64,000 nucleotides of DNA from Alviniconcha marisindica (GCA_018857735.1 JABMCL010002966.1:207501-271500), one strand, 5' to 3'; shown: positions 22,801 through 30,570, counted from the first letter of the stretch. Notes: generated by a model not told the origin, from the sequence alone. A program made the numbers and translations.

Positions 22801-24773
22801 TTTACAGCTCACCAATTCACGTCATGCATGCAAGGAATGGGCAAGTCAGCTGGACCGTGACATATCCTCTAAAAACTGTAGTGTTATTTTTCAGACATCA
22901 ACTTTTCCGTGTCTGCTTCGTACACACCTGACAGCCCAGCCCAGGAGCACGAGAAGGAGTACGCCTCTATATCTGCTTCCACCCCATCTGTAGCCACACA
23001 GTCACCTGTCCCCAATAGTGGCAGTCCTGTCACAAACAATGCTAGTCCTGCTGTCGAAAGTCTGTCTCCTACTGTGGACAGGTTGGTGCTGTGTGTCAGT
23101 CTGTCGTCACAAGTTCTTCCATCCCCAATTCCACCCTGTCATGAACAATGCCAATCTCATGGCCAAAAGTTGCCATCAGTCTGTCGTCACAAGTTCTTCC
23201 ATCCCCAATTCCACCCTGTCATGAACAGTGCCATTCTCATGGCCAAATGTCGCTGTTGATGTCAGTCTGTCATCACAAGTTCTTCCATTGCCAATTCTGC
23301 CCTGTCATGGACAGTGCCAATCTCTTGGCCAAAAGTCGCCGTCAGTCTGTCGTCACAAGTTCTTCCATCCCCAATTCCATCCTGTTGTGAACAGTGCCAA
23401 TCTCATGGCCGAAAGTCGCTGTCAACGTCAGTCTGTCATCACAAGTTCTTCCATTGCCAATTCCACCCTGTCATGGACAGTGCCATTCTCATGGCCAAAA
23501 GTCGCCGTCAGTCTGTTGTCACAAGTTCTTCCATCCCCAATTCCATCCTGTCGTGAACAGTGCCAATCTCATGGCTGAAAGTCGCTGTCAACGTCAGTCT
23601 GTCATCACAAGTTCTTCCATTGCCAATTCCACCCTGTCAAGAACTGTGCAGGTCTTGCTGCCAAAAGTCTGTCTCCTAACAAAGATATTCTACACCAGGA
23701 TAGTGCTTGGGTAGAATTAATGGGTGCAATTTTCAATTAGAACTAATTATTTAGGTTGAAGTTTATGAACAAAGCACACAGCTGATTGTTGAGGTGTTAT
23801 GTTTAGATCTGGAAGACCTAAATTTAAACAAAATTATTCTGGAGTGTGTATTTGATTCTCTGTGCAGTGAACTTTTGATGACATATTGCAGCATTTCTAG
23901 AAAAGGGGTGAGTGATTGGGCAAGTTATTTTGGGCCTGCAGTTTTTGGTCATGGTTTGGTCAAATTAGCTCATGTAAAAATGTTTATGTATACACACAAG
24001 CACACATGCATGCACACACGCATACACACGCACGCATGCATGCACACACACACACACACACACAAGGCCAAAATTTATTTTTAAAAATCATACCAGAAAT
24101 TCTTTTCTCATTCAGAGAACTAGTTCCTTTAACAAAGTATAATGACAGAAATGTCTGTTTCAGTCCTGAGGCTCCTCACCAGAGCCCCAAGGTGCAGCGT
24201 CGGCTGACCAAGAAGCCAGCTCCTCCCCCTCCCCCGGACCGACCATACTCTGTAGCGGTCACTGCCAGCGTGTCCAGAGGAACAGGTAATGGCGCGCAAA
24301 CCTCGCTGACCTGGCCCCGTAATGTCCCACTTAACTCCCCTGAATCCCCACCTGCTGGTGGCACACACCAGGGGGACAGCGGCGCCAAACAGCACTCACC
24401 CCAGGAGCGTCGACCGTCCGCCCATGAGAGGCCCCACGGCCCGCCTCCGGACAGACCAAGCGCACCCCCCCCTGAGCGACCCAAAGCTCCGCCCACGTTG
24501 CAGTCCAATGACCAGCAGTCTTCCGGAGGTCACCAGCGATCAGCGTCGACGGGAGCGATGCACATCAACACCAACGCAGGGCCCAGCCCAGGTAGTGCTT
24601 CTCATGAGAGCTTACAGGCGGGAATGGGTACCTCACTAACCGCGGGTCAGGGGAACGTTTTACCAAGCGGCACTAGCACGCTGGGTCGACATAGCAGCAT
24701 GCGACCCGCCCGACCCAACCCCCCTCCTCCACCCCCTCCTATCAATCAGCACACTGAAGAGACTCACCTGTGA
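1346..24773 (+). CDS. ARHGAP17: BAR-RhoGAP protein of the RICH/nadrin family (ARHGAP17/ARHGAP44-like), 5'-partial, multi-exon
   Basis: Members of this family bind membranes through a BAR domain, stimulate GTP hydrolysis by Cdc42/Rac, and act at cell junctions and in endocytosis and exocytosis. Joining 1346-1490, 1904-1974, 2461-2572, 3032-3108, 4259-4379, 4800-4868, 6604-6685, 8107-8225, 9509-9556, 9858-9921, 11326-11410, 12523-12597, 12811-12927, 13410-13489, 22895-23081 and 24164-24773 gives one open frame of 686 residues with every phase matching. Numbering from the first in-window residue, BAR covers about 1-230. RhoGAP covers about 250-425, with the arginine finger in GLFRIAG (Arg269) and the conserved MTPSNIAIVMGPNLLW block near 374-389. 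A proline-rich tail ends in ETHL. The initiating exon (family start MKKQF-like) is upstream of the window. An optional 300-nt exon at 15243-15542 keeps frame. ARHGAP17 versus ARHGAP44 cannot be decided; an invertebrate may have a single orthologue of both. Confidence 0.93.
1491..1903 (+). other. Intron with partial dispersed repeat
   Basis: No gene is seen. A poly-G run is at 1586-1597. At about 1735-1776 a piece reading TTTTACACCCAGTCAACCAG matches the dispersed element also found near 19590, 37850, 43185 and 61720. Confidence 0.6.
1904..1974 (+). CDS. ARHGAP17: ARHGAP17-like, BAR exon
   Basis: Acceptor TTTCAG (ending 1903), donor GTTAGG at 1975. It reads KKLPETSLSHSLIESAGLLG and onward, matching the KKLPLTALAQNMQEAS region of the BAR domain. 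Phase 0 in, phase 2 out. Confidence 0.88.
2461..2572 (+). CDS. ARHGAP17: ARHGAP17-like, BAR exon
   Basis: Acceptor GACAG at 2456-2460, donor GTACGC at 2573. It reads CQQCGECQSVLAREELQCEL then EIEREVLTPLQTIAE, matching the family ELSQHEVFVEKEIVDPLYGIAE region. Phase 2 in, phase 0 out. A (TG)n tract lies about 90 bases upstream of the acceptor. Confidence 0.9.
3032..3108 (+). CDS. ARHGAP17: ARHGAP17-like, BAR exon
   Basis: Acceptor CTCAG ending 3031, donor GTAAAC at 3109. It reads IDIPSIMKHRKHLNKSTLDM then DSAKNR, matching VEIPNIQKQRKQLARLVLDWDSVR of the family. Phase 0 in, phase 2 out. Confidence 0.9.
3363..3692. mobile_element. Fold-back (MITE-like) element, copy 1
   Basis: Two arms of about 150 bases are reverse complements and meet near 3527. 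The left arm starts CCCAGAGTGCTCGTGCAGAA and contains GGGAGTTAATTAGTGCTC; the right arm ends GCTAATTAACTCCCTTG. There is no coding capacity. Related copies lie at 10728-11040 and 22468-22788, all within this gene. Confidence 0.85.
4259..4379 (+). CDS. ARHGAP17: ARHGAP17-like, BAR exon
   Basis: Acceptor TTTTTCAG ending 4258; donor GTGTGT at 4380. The exon includes ASTAAKADAVREEYEDACNK followed by VESIK, matching the family LKEEMDEAGNKVEQ helix. Phase 2 in, phase 0 out. Confidence 0.88.
4800..4868 (+). CDS. ARHGAP17: ARHGAP17-like, BAR exon
   Basis: Acceptor CAACAG ending 4799, donor GTAAGT at 4869. It reads DNLSIELCNFISKESEHSSR then FVA, equivalent to DQLAADMYNFMAKEGEYGKFFV of RICH1. Phase 0 at both ends, 23 codons. 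Confidence 0.9.
5700..6520. repeat. Diverged tandem repeat (GACTTCAGTGACATGACTATG motif) split by a SINE
   Basis: Variants of ATGACTTCAGTGACATGACT and CCCATGAGAATGCTTGCATC recur at about 5727-5858 and again at about 6339-6500. The SINE at 5860-6338 interrupts the array. Confidence 0.75.
5860..6338 (-). mobile_element. tRNA-derived SINE, full-length-like, minus strand
   Basis: Read on the minus strand it starts with a tRNA-like head holding box A (TAGCTCAGTGGTTAGAG) and box B (GGTTCGAATCCC) at about 6338-6265. It continues through a body containing AGATCCCGGTCATTCTGCC and GGTGGCAGGTTACAGCTAAA, and ends in a TCAATCAA-type simple tail. GACTT at both borders may be a target-site duplication. The body matches the SINE at 40737. 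Confidence 0.85.
6604..6685 (+). CDS. ARHGAP17: ARHGAP17-like, last BAR helix exon
   Basis: Acceptor TTTGCAG ending 6603, donor GTAAGA at 6686. It reads LLESQAAYHRRALQAIEEVI then PKMKTTI, matching LLEAQADYHRKALAVLEKTLPEM. Phase 0 in, phase 1 out. The long hairpin at 6761-6853 lies in the intron just downstream. Confidence 0.93.
6761..6853. other. Long near-perfect hairpin in an intron
   Basis: The arms 6764-6804 and 6810-6850 (41 nt each) are inverted copies with a 5-nt loop and four differences. On the minus strand all four become G:U pairs, so a minus-strand transcript would be continuously paired. It could be a young inverted duplication, a tiny MITE or a hairpin RNA. Confidence 0.7.
7344..8106 (+). 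repeat. 40-bp minisatellite, about 19 copies, ending at a splice acceptor
   Basis: The unit is ACTCACTTGACAGGCTGAAG followed by TTGGATGTGTTGTTCAGAAA. Units differ at a few sites (TTGCATG, GTTCACAAA), giving local blocks of like units. The last partial unit changes ACTCAC to ACTCAG, and that AG is the acceptor of the exon at 8107. Confidence 0.95.
8107..8225 (+). CDS. ARHGAP17: ARHGAP17-like, BAR-RhoGAP linker and RhoGAP start exon
   Basis: The acceptor AACTCAG ends at 8106 and the donor is GTAAGC at 8226. It reads AKPVFGMPLEQHLRLMGRDI then SLVLEACILTLLETGMEEE, matching KPAFGTPLEEHLKRSGREI of RICH1. Phase 1 in, phase 0 out. The acceptor is the edge of the 40-bp array at 7344-8106 and has a poor pyrimidine tract. 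Confidence 0.93.
8262..8340 (+). repeat. Dispersed repeat shared with the DDX17 3' region
   Basis: AATCATCCCTCACAGGGCAA and TTAACTAATATAAGGCTCAT recur almost unchanged at 59851-59901 (AATCATCCGTTACAGGGCAA). Probably a SINE tail or another short element; no coding. Confidence 0.7.
8438..8850 (+). mobile_element. tRNA-derived SINE, plus strand, with duplicated head
   Basis: It begins GGAGATAGCTCAACTGGTAG (box A-like) with box B-like GGTTCGAGTCCCAGG interrupted upstream by a poly-G run. A second partial head (GTCCGACTGAAAAGCAAGGT to GGTTCGCGGTGCAGCAAGGA) follows at about 8568-8640, then a SINE body. Confidence 0.75.
9509..9556 (+). CDS. ARHGAP17: ARHGAP17-like, RhoGAP arginine-finger exon
   Basis: Acceptor TTTAACAG ending 9508, donor GTGAGT at 9557. 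The 16 codons read GLFRIAGSALKLKKLK. The Arg in LFRIAG aligns with the catalytic arginine finger of RhoGAP domains and is intact. A pure (TG)n tract starts about 47 bases after the donor. Confidence 0.93.
9604..9668 (+). repeat. (TG)n microsatellite near an intron donor
   Basis: Pure TG dinucleotides for about 64 bases, starting 47 bases after the donor of the exon ending at 9556. Confidence 0.95.
9858..9921 (+). CDS. ARHGAP17: ARHGAP17-like, RhoGAP exon
   Basis: Acceptor TCCCCAG ending 9857, donor GTGAGT at 9922. It reads ACFDAHVVDMEEFSTDPHTV then A, matching LDCSTSHLDEFYSDPHAVAG. Phase 0 in, phase 1 out. Confidence 0.92.
10171..10295 (-). mobile_element. Remnant of a non-LTR retrotransposon reverse transcriptase C terminus
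   Basis: The minus strand translates to QHKNSFFVRTTTDWNHLS followed by NAPTLEDFKRW. This is the typical end of LINE ORF2 (NSFF-x-R-x-W-N-x-L-P ... SFK). No upstream RT domain remains. The clade cannot be told. Confidence 0.7.
10728..11040. mobile_element. Fold-back (MITE-like) element, copy 2
   Basis: It has the same arms as copy 1 (GGAAGTTAATTAGCGCTCGA on the left, TCGAGCGCT-type complement with TTAACTCCCTTGTGTTGATT on the right). The centre differs: the left arm past the CTCACCTGGCATG-type motif is replaced by unrelated sequence. Confidence 0.8.
11326..11410 (+). CDS. ARHGAP17: ARHGAP17-like, RhoGAP exon (LRELPEPL block)
   Basis: Acceptor TTTTGCCAG ending 11325, donor GTGAGT at 11411. It reads VMKQYLRELPEPLLTFDLHP then EFMQATQ, with the hallmark K-x-YLRELPEPL of RhoGAP domains. 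Phase 1 in, phase 2 out. The 46-bp minisatellite of the next intron begins directly at this donor. Confidence 0.93.
11411..12460 (+). repeat. 46-bp minisatellite starting at a splice donor
   Basis: The degenerate unit is built on GTCCATTTTGTTGTCC and CTTGGTGTCTTTGTCTTCAT. The 46-bp spacing is clear in the second half (for example 12061 and 12107). The array fills nearly the whole intron between the exons ending 11410 and starting 12523. It leaves long accidental open frames on the plus strand. Confidence 0.92.
12523..12597 (+). CDS. ARHGAP17: ARHGAP17-like, RhoGAP exon
   Basis: Acceptor GGTTTCAG ending 12522, donor GTAATA at 12598. It reads PPDHRFQALHTALNKLPPMN then YNNV, equivalent to the LWRTCQKLPPQNFVNF helix. 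Phase 2 at both ends. A (GT)n tract starts a few bases inside the next intron. Confidence 0.9.
12811..12927 (+). CDS. ARHGAP17: ARHGAP17-like, RhoGAP exon (NKMTPSNIAIVMGPNLLW)
   Basis: Acceptor TTGACAAG ending 12810, donor GTAAGT at 12928. It reads YLVKFLALLTEKSHINK then MTPSNIAIVMGPNLLWARGE. The invariant Asn after TPS that helps orient the GTPase is present. Phase 2 at both ends. Confidence 0.94.
13410..13489 (+). CDS. ARHGAP17: ARHGAP17-like, last RhoGAP exon
   Basis: Acceptor ATTTCAG ending 13409, donor GTGAGT at 13490. It reads PNMLTAGAVSAIVEAFILHV then DHFFPG, equivalent to the VIEPIIQHADWFFPEE end of the domain. Phase 2 in, phase 1 out. The phase allows splicing to either 15243 or 22895. 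Confidence 0.92.
13490..15242 (+). other. Intron, no gene seen
   Basis: AT-rich intron with a poly-C run (about 14116-14138) and a short (CA)n at about 14153-14168. No reading frame with family resemblance was found. Confidence 0.5.
15243..15542 (+). CDS. ARHGAP17: Candidate alternative cassette exon of the ARHGAP17-like gene (proline/serine-rich)
   Basis: The acceptor GGATGCAG ends at 15242; joined to the previous exon it reads HFFPGEFDFHLTGRGCAPPS. The donor CAG|GTGAAG lies at 15543. The block is exactly 300 bases and phase 1 at both ends, so including or skipping it keeps frame. Composition is GC-rich and Ser/Pro/Glu-rich, like a disordered linker. The open frame continues GC-rich to about 16130, and further phase-1 donors after 15620, 15701 and 16127 (CAAG|GTCAGA) could extend the exon to at most 295 codons. 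The final stretch up to the stop at 16261 is a poly-T tract and is unlikely to be coding. Confidence 0.55.
18300..18565 (+). mobile_element. SINE-like fragment with CCCATCCCTAATA body and AACACCAAG tail
   Basis: The end (CCCCATCCCTAATAGGTC, then GGATGTAAAACACCAAG and a GAAAGAAAGTAA tail) resembles the inverse of the element at 18680-18990. Its 5' part is GC-rich (GCGGCGGTCCACGG) and unlike the surrounding intron. Confidence 0.5.
18608..19140. repeat. Short direct duplications around the SINE
   Basis: GACCTATGGCATAACCAGTT plus GGAAGAAAATGTGTAA occurs at about 18611 and again at 19040. TGCTTGGACTTTGAGATAAC occurs at about 19013 and 19108. This indicates local segmental duplication. Confidence 0.75.
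18680..18990 (-). mobile_element. tRNA-derived SINE, minus strand
   Basis: On the minus strand it starts with a tRNA-like head: GGCCTAGGGGTAAGGCGTTA, then box B-like GGTTTGAATCC. It ends CCATCCCTAATAAGCC ... GTTAAGCACCATGTTTACTT. The head is a different tRNA type from the SINE at 5860-6338. Confidence 0.7.
19841..19896 (+). repeat. (TG)n microsatellite
   Basis: Near-pure TG repeat with single GG interruptions. Confidence 0.9.
22468..22788. mobile_element. Fold-back (MITE-like) element, copy 3
   Basis: The left arm begins AATCAGCACGCAAGGGAGTT and the right arm ends TTAACTCCCTTGAGTGTTGA plus GGGCCTCGTTCTGTTTCAG. The centre carries a short secondary palindrome (GGTCCTTTGAGGATCC). The right end is about 100 bases before the exon at 22895. 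Confidence 0.8.
22895..23081 (+). CDS. ARHGAP17: ARHGAP17-like, Ser/Pro-rich exon after the RhoGAP domain
   Basis: Acceptor TTTTTCAG ending 22894, donor GTTGGT at 23082. It reads INFSVSASYTPDSPAQEHEK and on to NASPAVESLSPTVD. INFSVSASYTP resembles VEFNVSEAFVP, which follows the RhoGAP domain in RICH1. That supports direct splicing from 13489. Phase 1 in, phase 2 out. The 3' end of this exon is related to the minisatellite that follows. Confidence 0.85.
23082..23690 (+). repeat. Alternating 80/86-bp tandem array derived from the adjacent exon
   Basis: The landmark GTCACAAGTTCTTCCAT (or ATCACAAG) falls at 23105, 23185, 23271, 23351, 23437, 23517 and 23603. Spacings alternate 80 and 86, so the higher-order unit is 166 bp. 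The segment at 23645-23681 (TCTTGCTGCCAAAAGTCTGT then CTCCTAAC) closely resembles the 3' end of the exon at 22895-23081 (CCTGCTGTCGAAAGTCTGTC then TCCTACTG). Confidence 0.9.
24164..24773 (+). CDS. ARHGAP17: ARHGAP17-like, last coding exon: proline-rich SH3-binding tail and PDZ ligand
   Basis: Acceptor TGTTTCAG ending 24163; the stop TGA is at 24771-24773. Phase 2 joins AG from the previous exon to T, giving Ser. The exon has SH3-ligand-like runs (RRLTKKPAPPPPPDRPYSV near its start, RPARPNPPPPPPP near its end). KKPAPPPP matches the VKKPAPAPPKP segment of RICH1. The protein ends EETHL, a class I PDZ ligand; human RICH1 ends STAL. Donor-like CAG|GTAATG (24290) and CAG|GTAGTG (24591) occur inside, but the frame stays open to a family-like C terminus. 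Confidence 0.9.
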
Positions 24774-25785
24774 TCTGTTACCATGATAAAAGTGAACCTT
24801 CTTGTCATTCTGCCATCAGGCATTTTACTCTCAGAGTTTGTTATTGCTGTTGACAATTTTTTCTCTCCATCTGCCTTATTCATTGTCTGCTGCTTTACGT
24901 TCAGTGTGTAACTGTTGGGAGAGATTAGAATGTCAGGTAGATGTGGCAGAGGGTATATTGTTCAGTTGGGTAGAAGTGGCGGAGGGTATATGTCTTTGCA
25001 TGTCTCAGAACTACAGCCAAGCCAAAAACGAAACCATGAGGTTGGTGGTCTCAGATGCTAAATCCTAAGCTTTCTAAGCCTGCTTTCCCCCATCATTCAG
25101 ATCTGTGCTAGCTTTGTCACTTTTCAAATTTGCATTTTAACTTGCTCCATGTTTACATTGCCACTCAGATATTTTTCCCCTTCTGTAAATTTGTTTTGCT
25201 TTACATTTTGCCGTCATCTCTTTCGCTTTTCTTTTATTACAATTCAACTTCTGGAAACAGATAAGCGGAATAAATAGGAGTGAGGGAACAGGTATCCTCC
25301 TTTTTTAATTTTTTTAGTATGGTTACGTCTGTATCCTTCCCCCCCCCCCCCATCCCACCCCCCTGCCCACTAGTTTATTATGAACAGCTGTAGTGGGTAC
25401 TGAGTAACATACAAAAAAGATGGATTTTGTTGCTGTTGATAACAGGCAAAGTGCAGAATTAACTACATAAGTGTAAGCACATTGTTCACAGTCTTTTACC
25501 AAGTATGACATGAAACAGGAGTCCATTTGTACAAAGAGTTCACAGGTAGCAAAAGATCTGTGCATGTGTGTAACTGTCACATTGTTCATTTTGATGTACG
25601 TTTAAAAAATGAGTTGTCACCTTTCATAGTGTACAGCATGCTCATTGTATATATATATATATATATATTAAAATGAAAAACTGTACTCCTTTCACGAAAA
25701 GGTATGCCTTGTTATGTTGTGCTTGTCATTATTCCCTTAGTCTAATCTATATTCAAACAACTGACTGTGATGAAAAATAAATAAA
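24774..25785 (+). other. ARHGAP17: 3' UTR candidate of the ARHGAP17-like gene
   Basis: There is no continuing reading frame after the stop at 24773. AT-rich sequence follows, with an AATAAA at 25269-25274 and tandem AATAAA signals at 25776-25781 and 25780-25785. A poly-C run is at about 25339-25351. Which signal is used cannot be told. Confidence 0.45.
25776..25785 (+). promoter_or_regulatory. Tandem polyadenylation signals
   Basis: Two overlapping AATAAA hexamers lie in AAAATAAATAAAG about 1 kb after the ARHGAP17-like stop codon. A T/TG-rich stretch follows. Plausible 3' end, but not proved. Confidence 0.4.
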
Positions 25786-26811
25786 GTAGTCATGTATTTT
25801 CATGTGCCTGCTACATGTTGGTTATTTATTATATATATATATATGTGTGTGTTTGTGTTTGAATATGTACACCTATTTACTTGCTGCTGTACATATAATC
25901 CTGCAGATATCACTTATTTTTGTTGTTTCTTTGTTGTTGTTTTCAAGCAATATCAACAGTTGTGTGCAATGTATCCCATAAAAATTGTGAGATGTGGTGG
26001 AATGAATACTTCTGTTCATTTCTATAATTATAATGAATAGCAGGATTTATAATGTCTGTGGGTCATGTGAATTTGGGAGAACAGTTGAAGATGTGTGTAG
26101 TGTAGGGCGTAGTGCAGCAGCTGAATGGTAACAACATGCATATTCCCTTGCCAGCTTACTTTTTCTGAGCAGGACAGTTACCGGACAGGCCACTAACTGA
26201 AACAGATTTTACGTGTACTTGGCGTCAGAGGTCATGAGTGCTGGTACACTGCATCCACGTTGGGTGTCCCAGGTGTGATCTTTGGCTCCTTGCTCTGATG
26301 CACAGTCAGCTGACCTTTCACCCTACGGTCAAGGTTGAATACTTCTCTTTTTTTTCTTTTTTTTGGGATACAAAACAGTAATCACCCCTGGCCTCTGGTT
26401 GCCCAGGGTCGTGTAAGTGAAAATGAGTAATTTATTTGGGAGGGGGTGGGGGGTAATATGTGACACACTGGCTTCCAGCCCAGGAGCAGTGCAGCTCTTC
26501 TCCAGTTGTGTCAACAACTTTGGGCTTGTGCATCAAACCTTATGAACATCCTGGGGTCAGAAAATGAGTGGCCTCCTTTGTTAATTTAACATCTACAGCT
26601 TGATGCCACACGTTGGTGTGAAAGCTGTCTATGCCTGGTAGTCTTGTGCTTTTTATGTGGGATTGGAGTGCTTTGGGTTTTTCCATAGGTGTGGGTGCCA
26701 TCTTGCTCTGAACTGAAATGGATGAGTATATTTAGTTTATTCAGGGAAGGGGGTACTTTTGTTTGTCCACATTTGCTGTGTTTAGAGCACCAGGATTTTA
26801 TGTGTGTGCAC

Positions 26812-26814
<3 letters not shown>

Positions 26815-26890
<76 letters not shown>
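26815..26890 (+). repeat. (TC)n(TA)n compound microsatellite
   Basis: A long TC run passes directly into a TA run. Confidence 0.95.
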
Positions 26891-26891
<1 letters not shown>

Positions 26892-28203
26892 CACAGTTTG
26901 GGATTTGATATTGGATTGTTGTCTTTTTGCTGCTAGATGTAGACAACTTTTGCGTAAAACAGATAAAGCTCTTGTGGTATTTATTTTGGGTTTTCCTGGC
27001 AAGGCTGTGGAACACTGTAAACCAGCAGTATCCCTGCATCTGGACATGCCACTGAGCTTTCATGATCCCCTGTGCCTAGTCATCGACAATGAGACATGAA
27101 TTCAAAGTCTAAAATTGACCATACTTTCAGTCACAGTAGATGTATTTTTTCTCTATGTGTATGTTTTGAAATCTAGTAATAGACATCAGTCTCATTTCTG
27201 GTGCCTGCCATGGCATCATTGTGGAAAGTGCTCGGAACCAGGTGGTATGCTTTATGTGCTGTGAAATAGCCTAGATATTTTGACAGGATGTTATGACAGT
27301 GACCTTAATTATTGCCTAGCCTTTTTCTTCATGTCAACAGACTCTGTGCTGTTTTTTGTTTTAACACCTGTACAGTTTTTCTTAACTGATATTATTTTTC
27401 GGTCGATGCATTTTTCCCATTTTGGGAGATGGATACAAACATGACTCAGTGATGGCATTAGAAGATTAATTTCAAATGATTTAATTCTGCATTGATTACT
27501 GTGTTTTAATTTTAATGCGTTTGTCCTGTTCAATGATTGGTAGATCTCTTACGGTAGCTGACAGTACAAATGGTGCAATAATTATGCCTTCTTCTTTTTC
27601 TTTTGAGGGTGTCTTGTAAATTGAAATTACCCAACGCAGTGTCTACATTAATTTTGGAGGTAAACAGCTGTGAGGAAAATTGATGAAACATATTTTGATA
27701 CAGTTTACTAGCTCATTTACACTCTTAAGTATCGAGACCCTTTTTGTATCTCTATATTTCACCAAACGGATTAAGTTTTTATCTTCAATTTGCTCTACAG
27801 TGCCCCCATGGGCAAAATAGATTGGACCTGTTGTTTTTGGTGAACTAATGGAAATATTTCATTAGCATTTTCAGAGATACTAAACACTGGGCCCACTGAC
27901 AGGGAACTGCCGTCTGTCTCTACACAACCTGCACCCCTTAAGGTGGCAGCAGCCAGCAAATGGGACTGTTTACCCCTCTGTGTATGTGCTTCACCAAGGG
28001 GGCAGGGTTTATAATATGCACTGCCCCTCACAGTTGTAGCAGTTCAGTTTGGAAACACACACACATGCACCACTCTCTCTCTCTCTCTCACTCACTCTCT
28101 GTCTCTGTCTCTCACACACACACAAACACACACACACGCACGCACGCGCGCACACACGCATGCATGCATACATGTTTACTCATATGCACACTCACCTGCA
28201 GAT

Positions 28204-28303
<100 letters not shown>

Positions 28304-29540
28304 GCTCACACACAAAGTAATGCCAAACTGGATAGACTGATGAAGAAAAGTTGATCTATTTAATTAGGTCCACTGACAGAAAACTGCTCATTTCTATGTC
28401 AGCGAAATGGGAACAACATTGTAGTCCTCCAGGTACTCAGCTTCAGAAAGTTGGAGATATTAATCAGAATAAAATTATGAAAAAAGAAAGGGGCGAGAAA
28501 AGAAGAAGAAAAAAAGAGGGGAAAAAAGGCAACATGTTTCAGTTTCATTATATGTCAGAATTAAATTTCCAAACTATGCAAAAAGAAATGAAAAAAAGAA
28601 AAGGAAAAATGTTTCAGTTTCATTATGTATCCACAGCTGATTGTTTTCCACCAAAATTGATGTGCGCACAATTGTTGGCATCTTTAAGGGTAGGAATGAA
28701 TGCTCATGTATCACTACCTGGCAGTTCACCGTAATCGTTTGCTCTAATCATTACAAGTCTAAAACCAGCTGCTTTGTGCCCTAGACACACTGTCACTCAA
28801 CTGCAAGGGATGGAGGACAGACATTGCTACCACAAGAGCTTCCAGATTTAAGCTGGTCAGTAGGAAAGTAGGCCAGTGAAACTGGCAATATTGACATGAC
28901 TAAGGCTCCTATGCAAATACTCTGCGGTGCTGTTTGATGTTGTAGATAGAAAAGGAGAATGTCGATGAACTGAGCAGGCTACTTTAGCAGATTGTTATGT
29001 CTTAAGTGGGCAAGTGAAATGTTTGAAATGATTGTCGTGTACCAAAAGACCAGAGTAGGAGGGATGGGGGGTAGGATGGACAGAGAGGGGCAGGGGGCAC
29101 TCTGGTCAGGTATGATTAATAGAACTGTGTCAAATCACCAATGGATATGTGTTAGACCGAGAGTTGCTCACGCTTCCCAGTCAGTGACAACTGGCTCACT
29201 CTACCTCGCATCTGCCACAGTCTGTCGCACCAAACCAGGTCCCAGCCTCACGTCCTTATGTGCACCAACAGAAAACAGACTGTTTCCTGCCAGTTTTAGA
29301 GGCTGTGGCGTGACCTGCTTTGGCAGTTTTACAAGGGGCAGACCAGGAAATCATTGCTTTGAAAATGAATTTCCTGTATGGGGAGTGCAAAGGCATTGTT
29401 TGCTCTGGGATTTTCCAGCTTGTGGACAATGCTGAGTTGGTGAATTTGCGCTGAGTCAGGCGTTGATTCCACCTTTGGACTCTTGATACACTGTGTGTGC
29501 ATTTGTAAATGTTTCATGTGAGCCTGTCTTCTTTCTTTAT

Positions 29541-29600
<60 letters not shown>
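29541..29600 (+). repeat. (TG)n microsatellite
   Basis: Pure TG for about 60 bases. Confidence 0.95.
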
Positions 29601-29603
<3 letters not shown>

Positions 29604-30570
29604 GTGTAACTGTACTTGAATTTCTCACTTCGTTTATCACACAAGATATACCGTAAGTAATACATGCTTGTAGGCTTTTGTTTCTCTTTATTTTTAAAAG
29701 CTGTTCTCAGCTTTGCTGTCTAGGCCAGATAGTGCATGCTTTTTTCAATTCTATTCATGAAAACAGAATAACTGTCTTTTATGCTTAGCCTATCAGTCTC
29801 TTTCACCCTCTCTCTCTCTCTCTCTCTCTCTCTCAGTATGCCATTTGCAAAAACTTGCTTTTGGGGGTACTTTGGCTACCTGCAGCTTTTAAAACAAGGC
29901 ACTTAGAGAATGTGGACTTTGATAATGAAGACTGAGTTAAAATGTTTGTTGTTGTTTTTCTGTTCAGACCCGGATAAAGGATAACTGACAGTAGCGCAGT
30001 GGTAAAGTACTGTGCCATCCTCTTTTCTTCCAAAATGGCAGTTAACCCGCGCACTGCTGTGTATATTTTTTTTCTGCTGTGGCATTTTCCTCTTGCCTCC
30101 CCCCCCCTCCCCCACCGCCACCACCACCATACACCCCATGATGGGAGTACACCGGCTTGTTTTGGATTTCTGCTGCTAGGAAATATGGCTGCTAAGATGT
30201 ATTGCTACTAGCTTCAGACTCTGTCTGTCCTTTTTCCGCTTCACTGTAGGAAATCGTAAATCGTCAGCACTAGGAACCGCCCAGCAGCGTTTACACTTGA
30301 ATGTGTGGCTAAAGTTAACGTTCCATGACAGGTGACCTGACTTTGATGGTGTGCGGTGATTTCAAGCCAAGGTCTTTTCGGTTGAGTGGAACCTTATCAT
30401 TGTTAAGCATCTTTTGGCAACCTGACACTGTTTGGGGGCAGAAGCCTCCTTTCAAATAATGTTATTTGTGGATAAAACTTTCTGTGCTGCCCTGTTGTGT
30501 TGCTGCTGTGGCCCTACCGCTGTTAAATAATAATAATAGGGAACTTACAGAGTGCTTTCAAAATCTCAAA

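Larger units (their letters stand above)
15543..22894 (+). other. Long intron after the cassette exon; repeats only
   Basis: After the possible exon extension to about 16130, the rest is noncoding: poly-C/poly-G runs near 17063-17100 and 17157-17174, SINE pieces at 18300-19160, microsatellites at 19841-19896 and 20311-20420, a poly-G run near 21274-21291, and the fold-back copy at 22468. Confidence 0.6.

Noticed and set aside
23916..24163. Upstream extension of the last ARHGAP17-like exon
   Set aside because: The extra part translates a (CA)n microsatellite and intron sequence; the acceptor at 24163 explains the true start.
28992..29435. 147-residue plus-strand frame in the intergenic region
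   Set aside because: No family resemblance, no splice or promoter context, and ordinary composition for the region.
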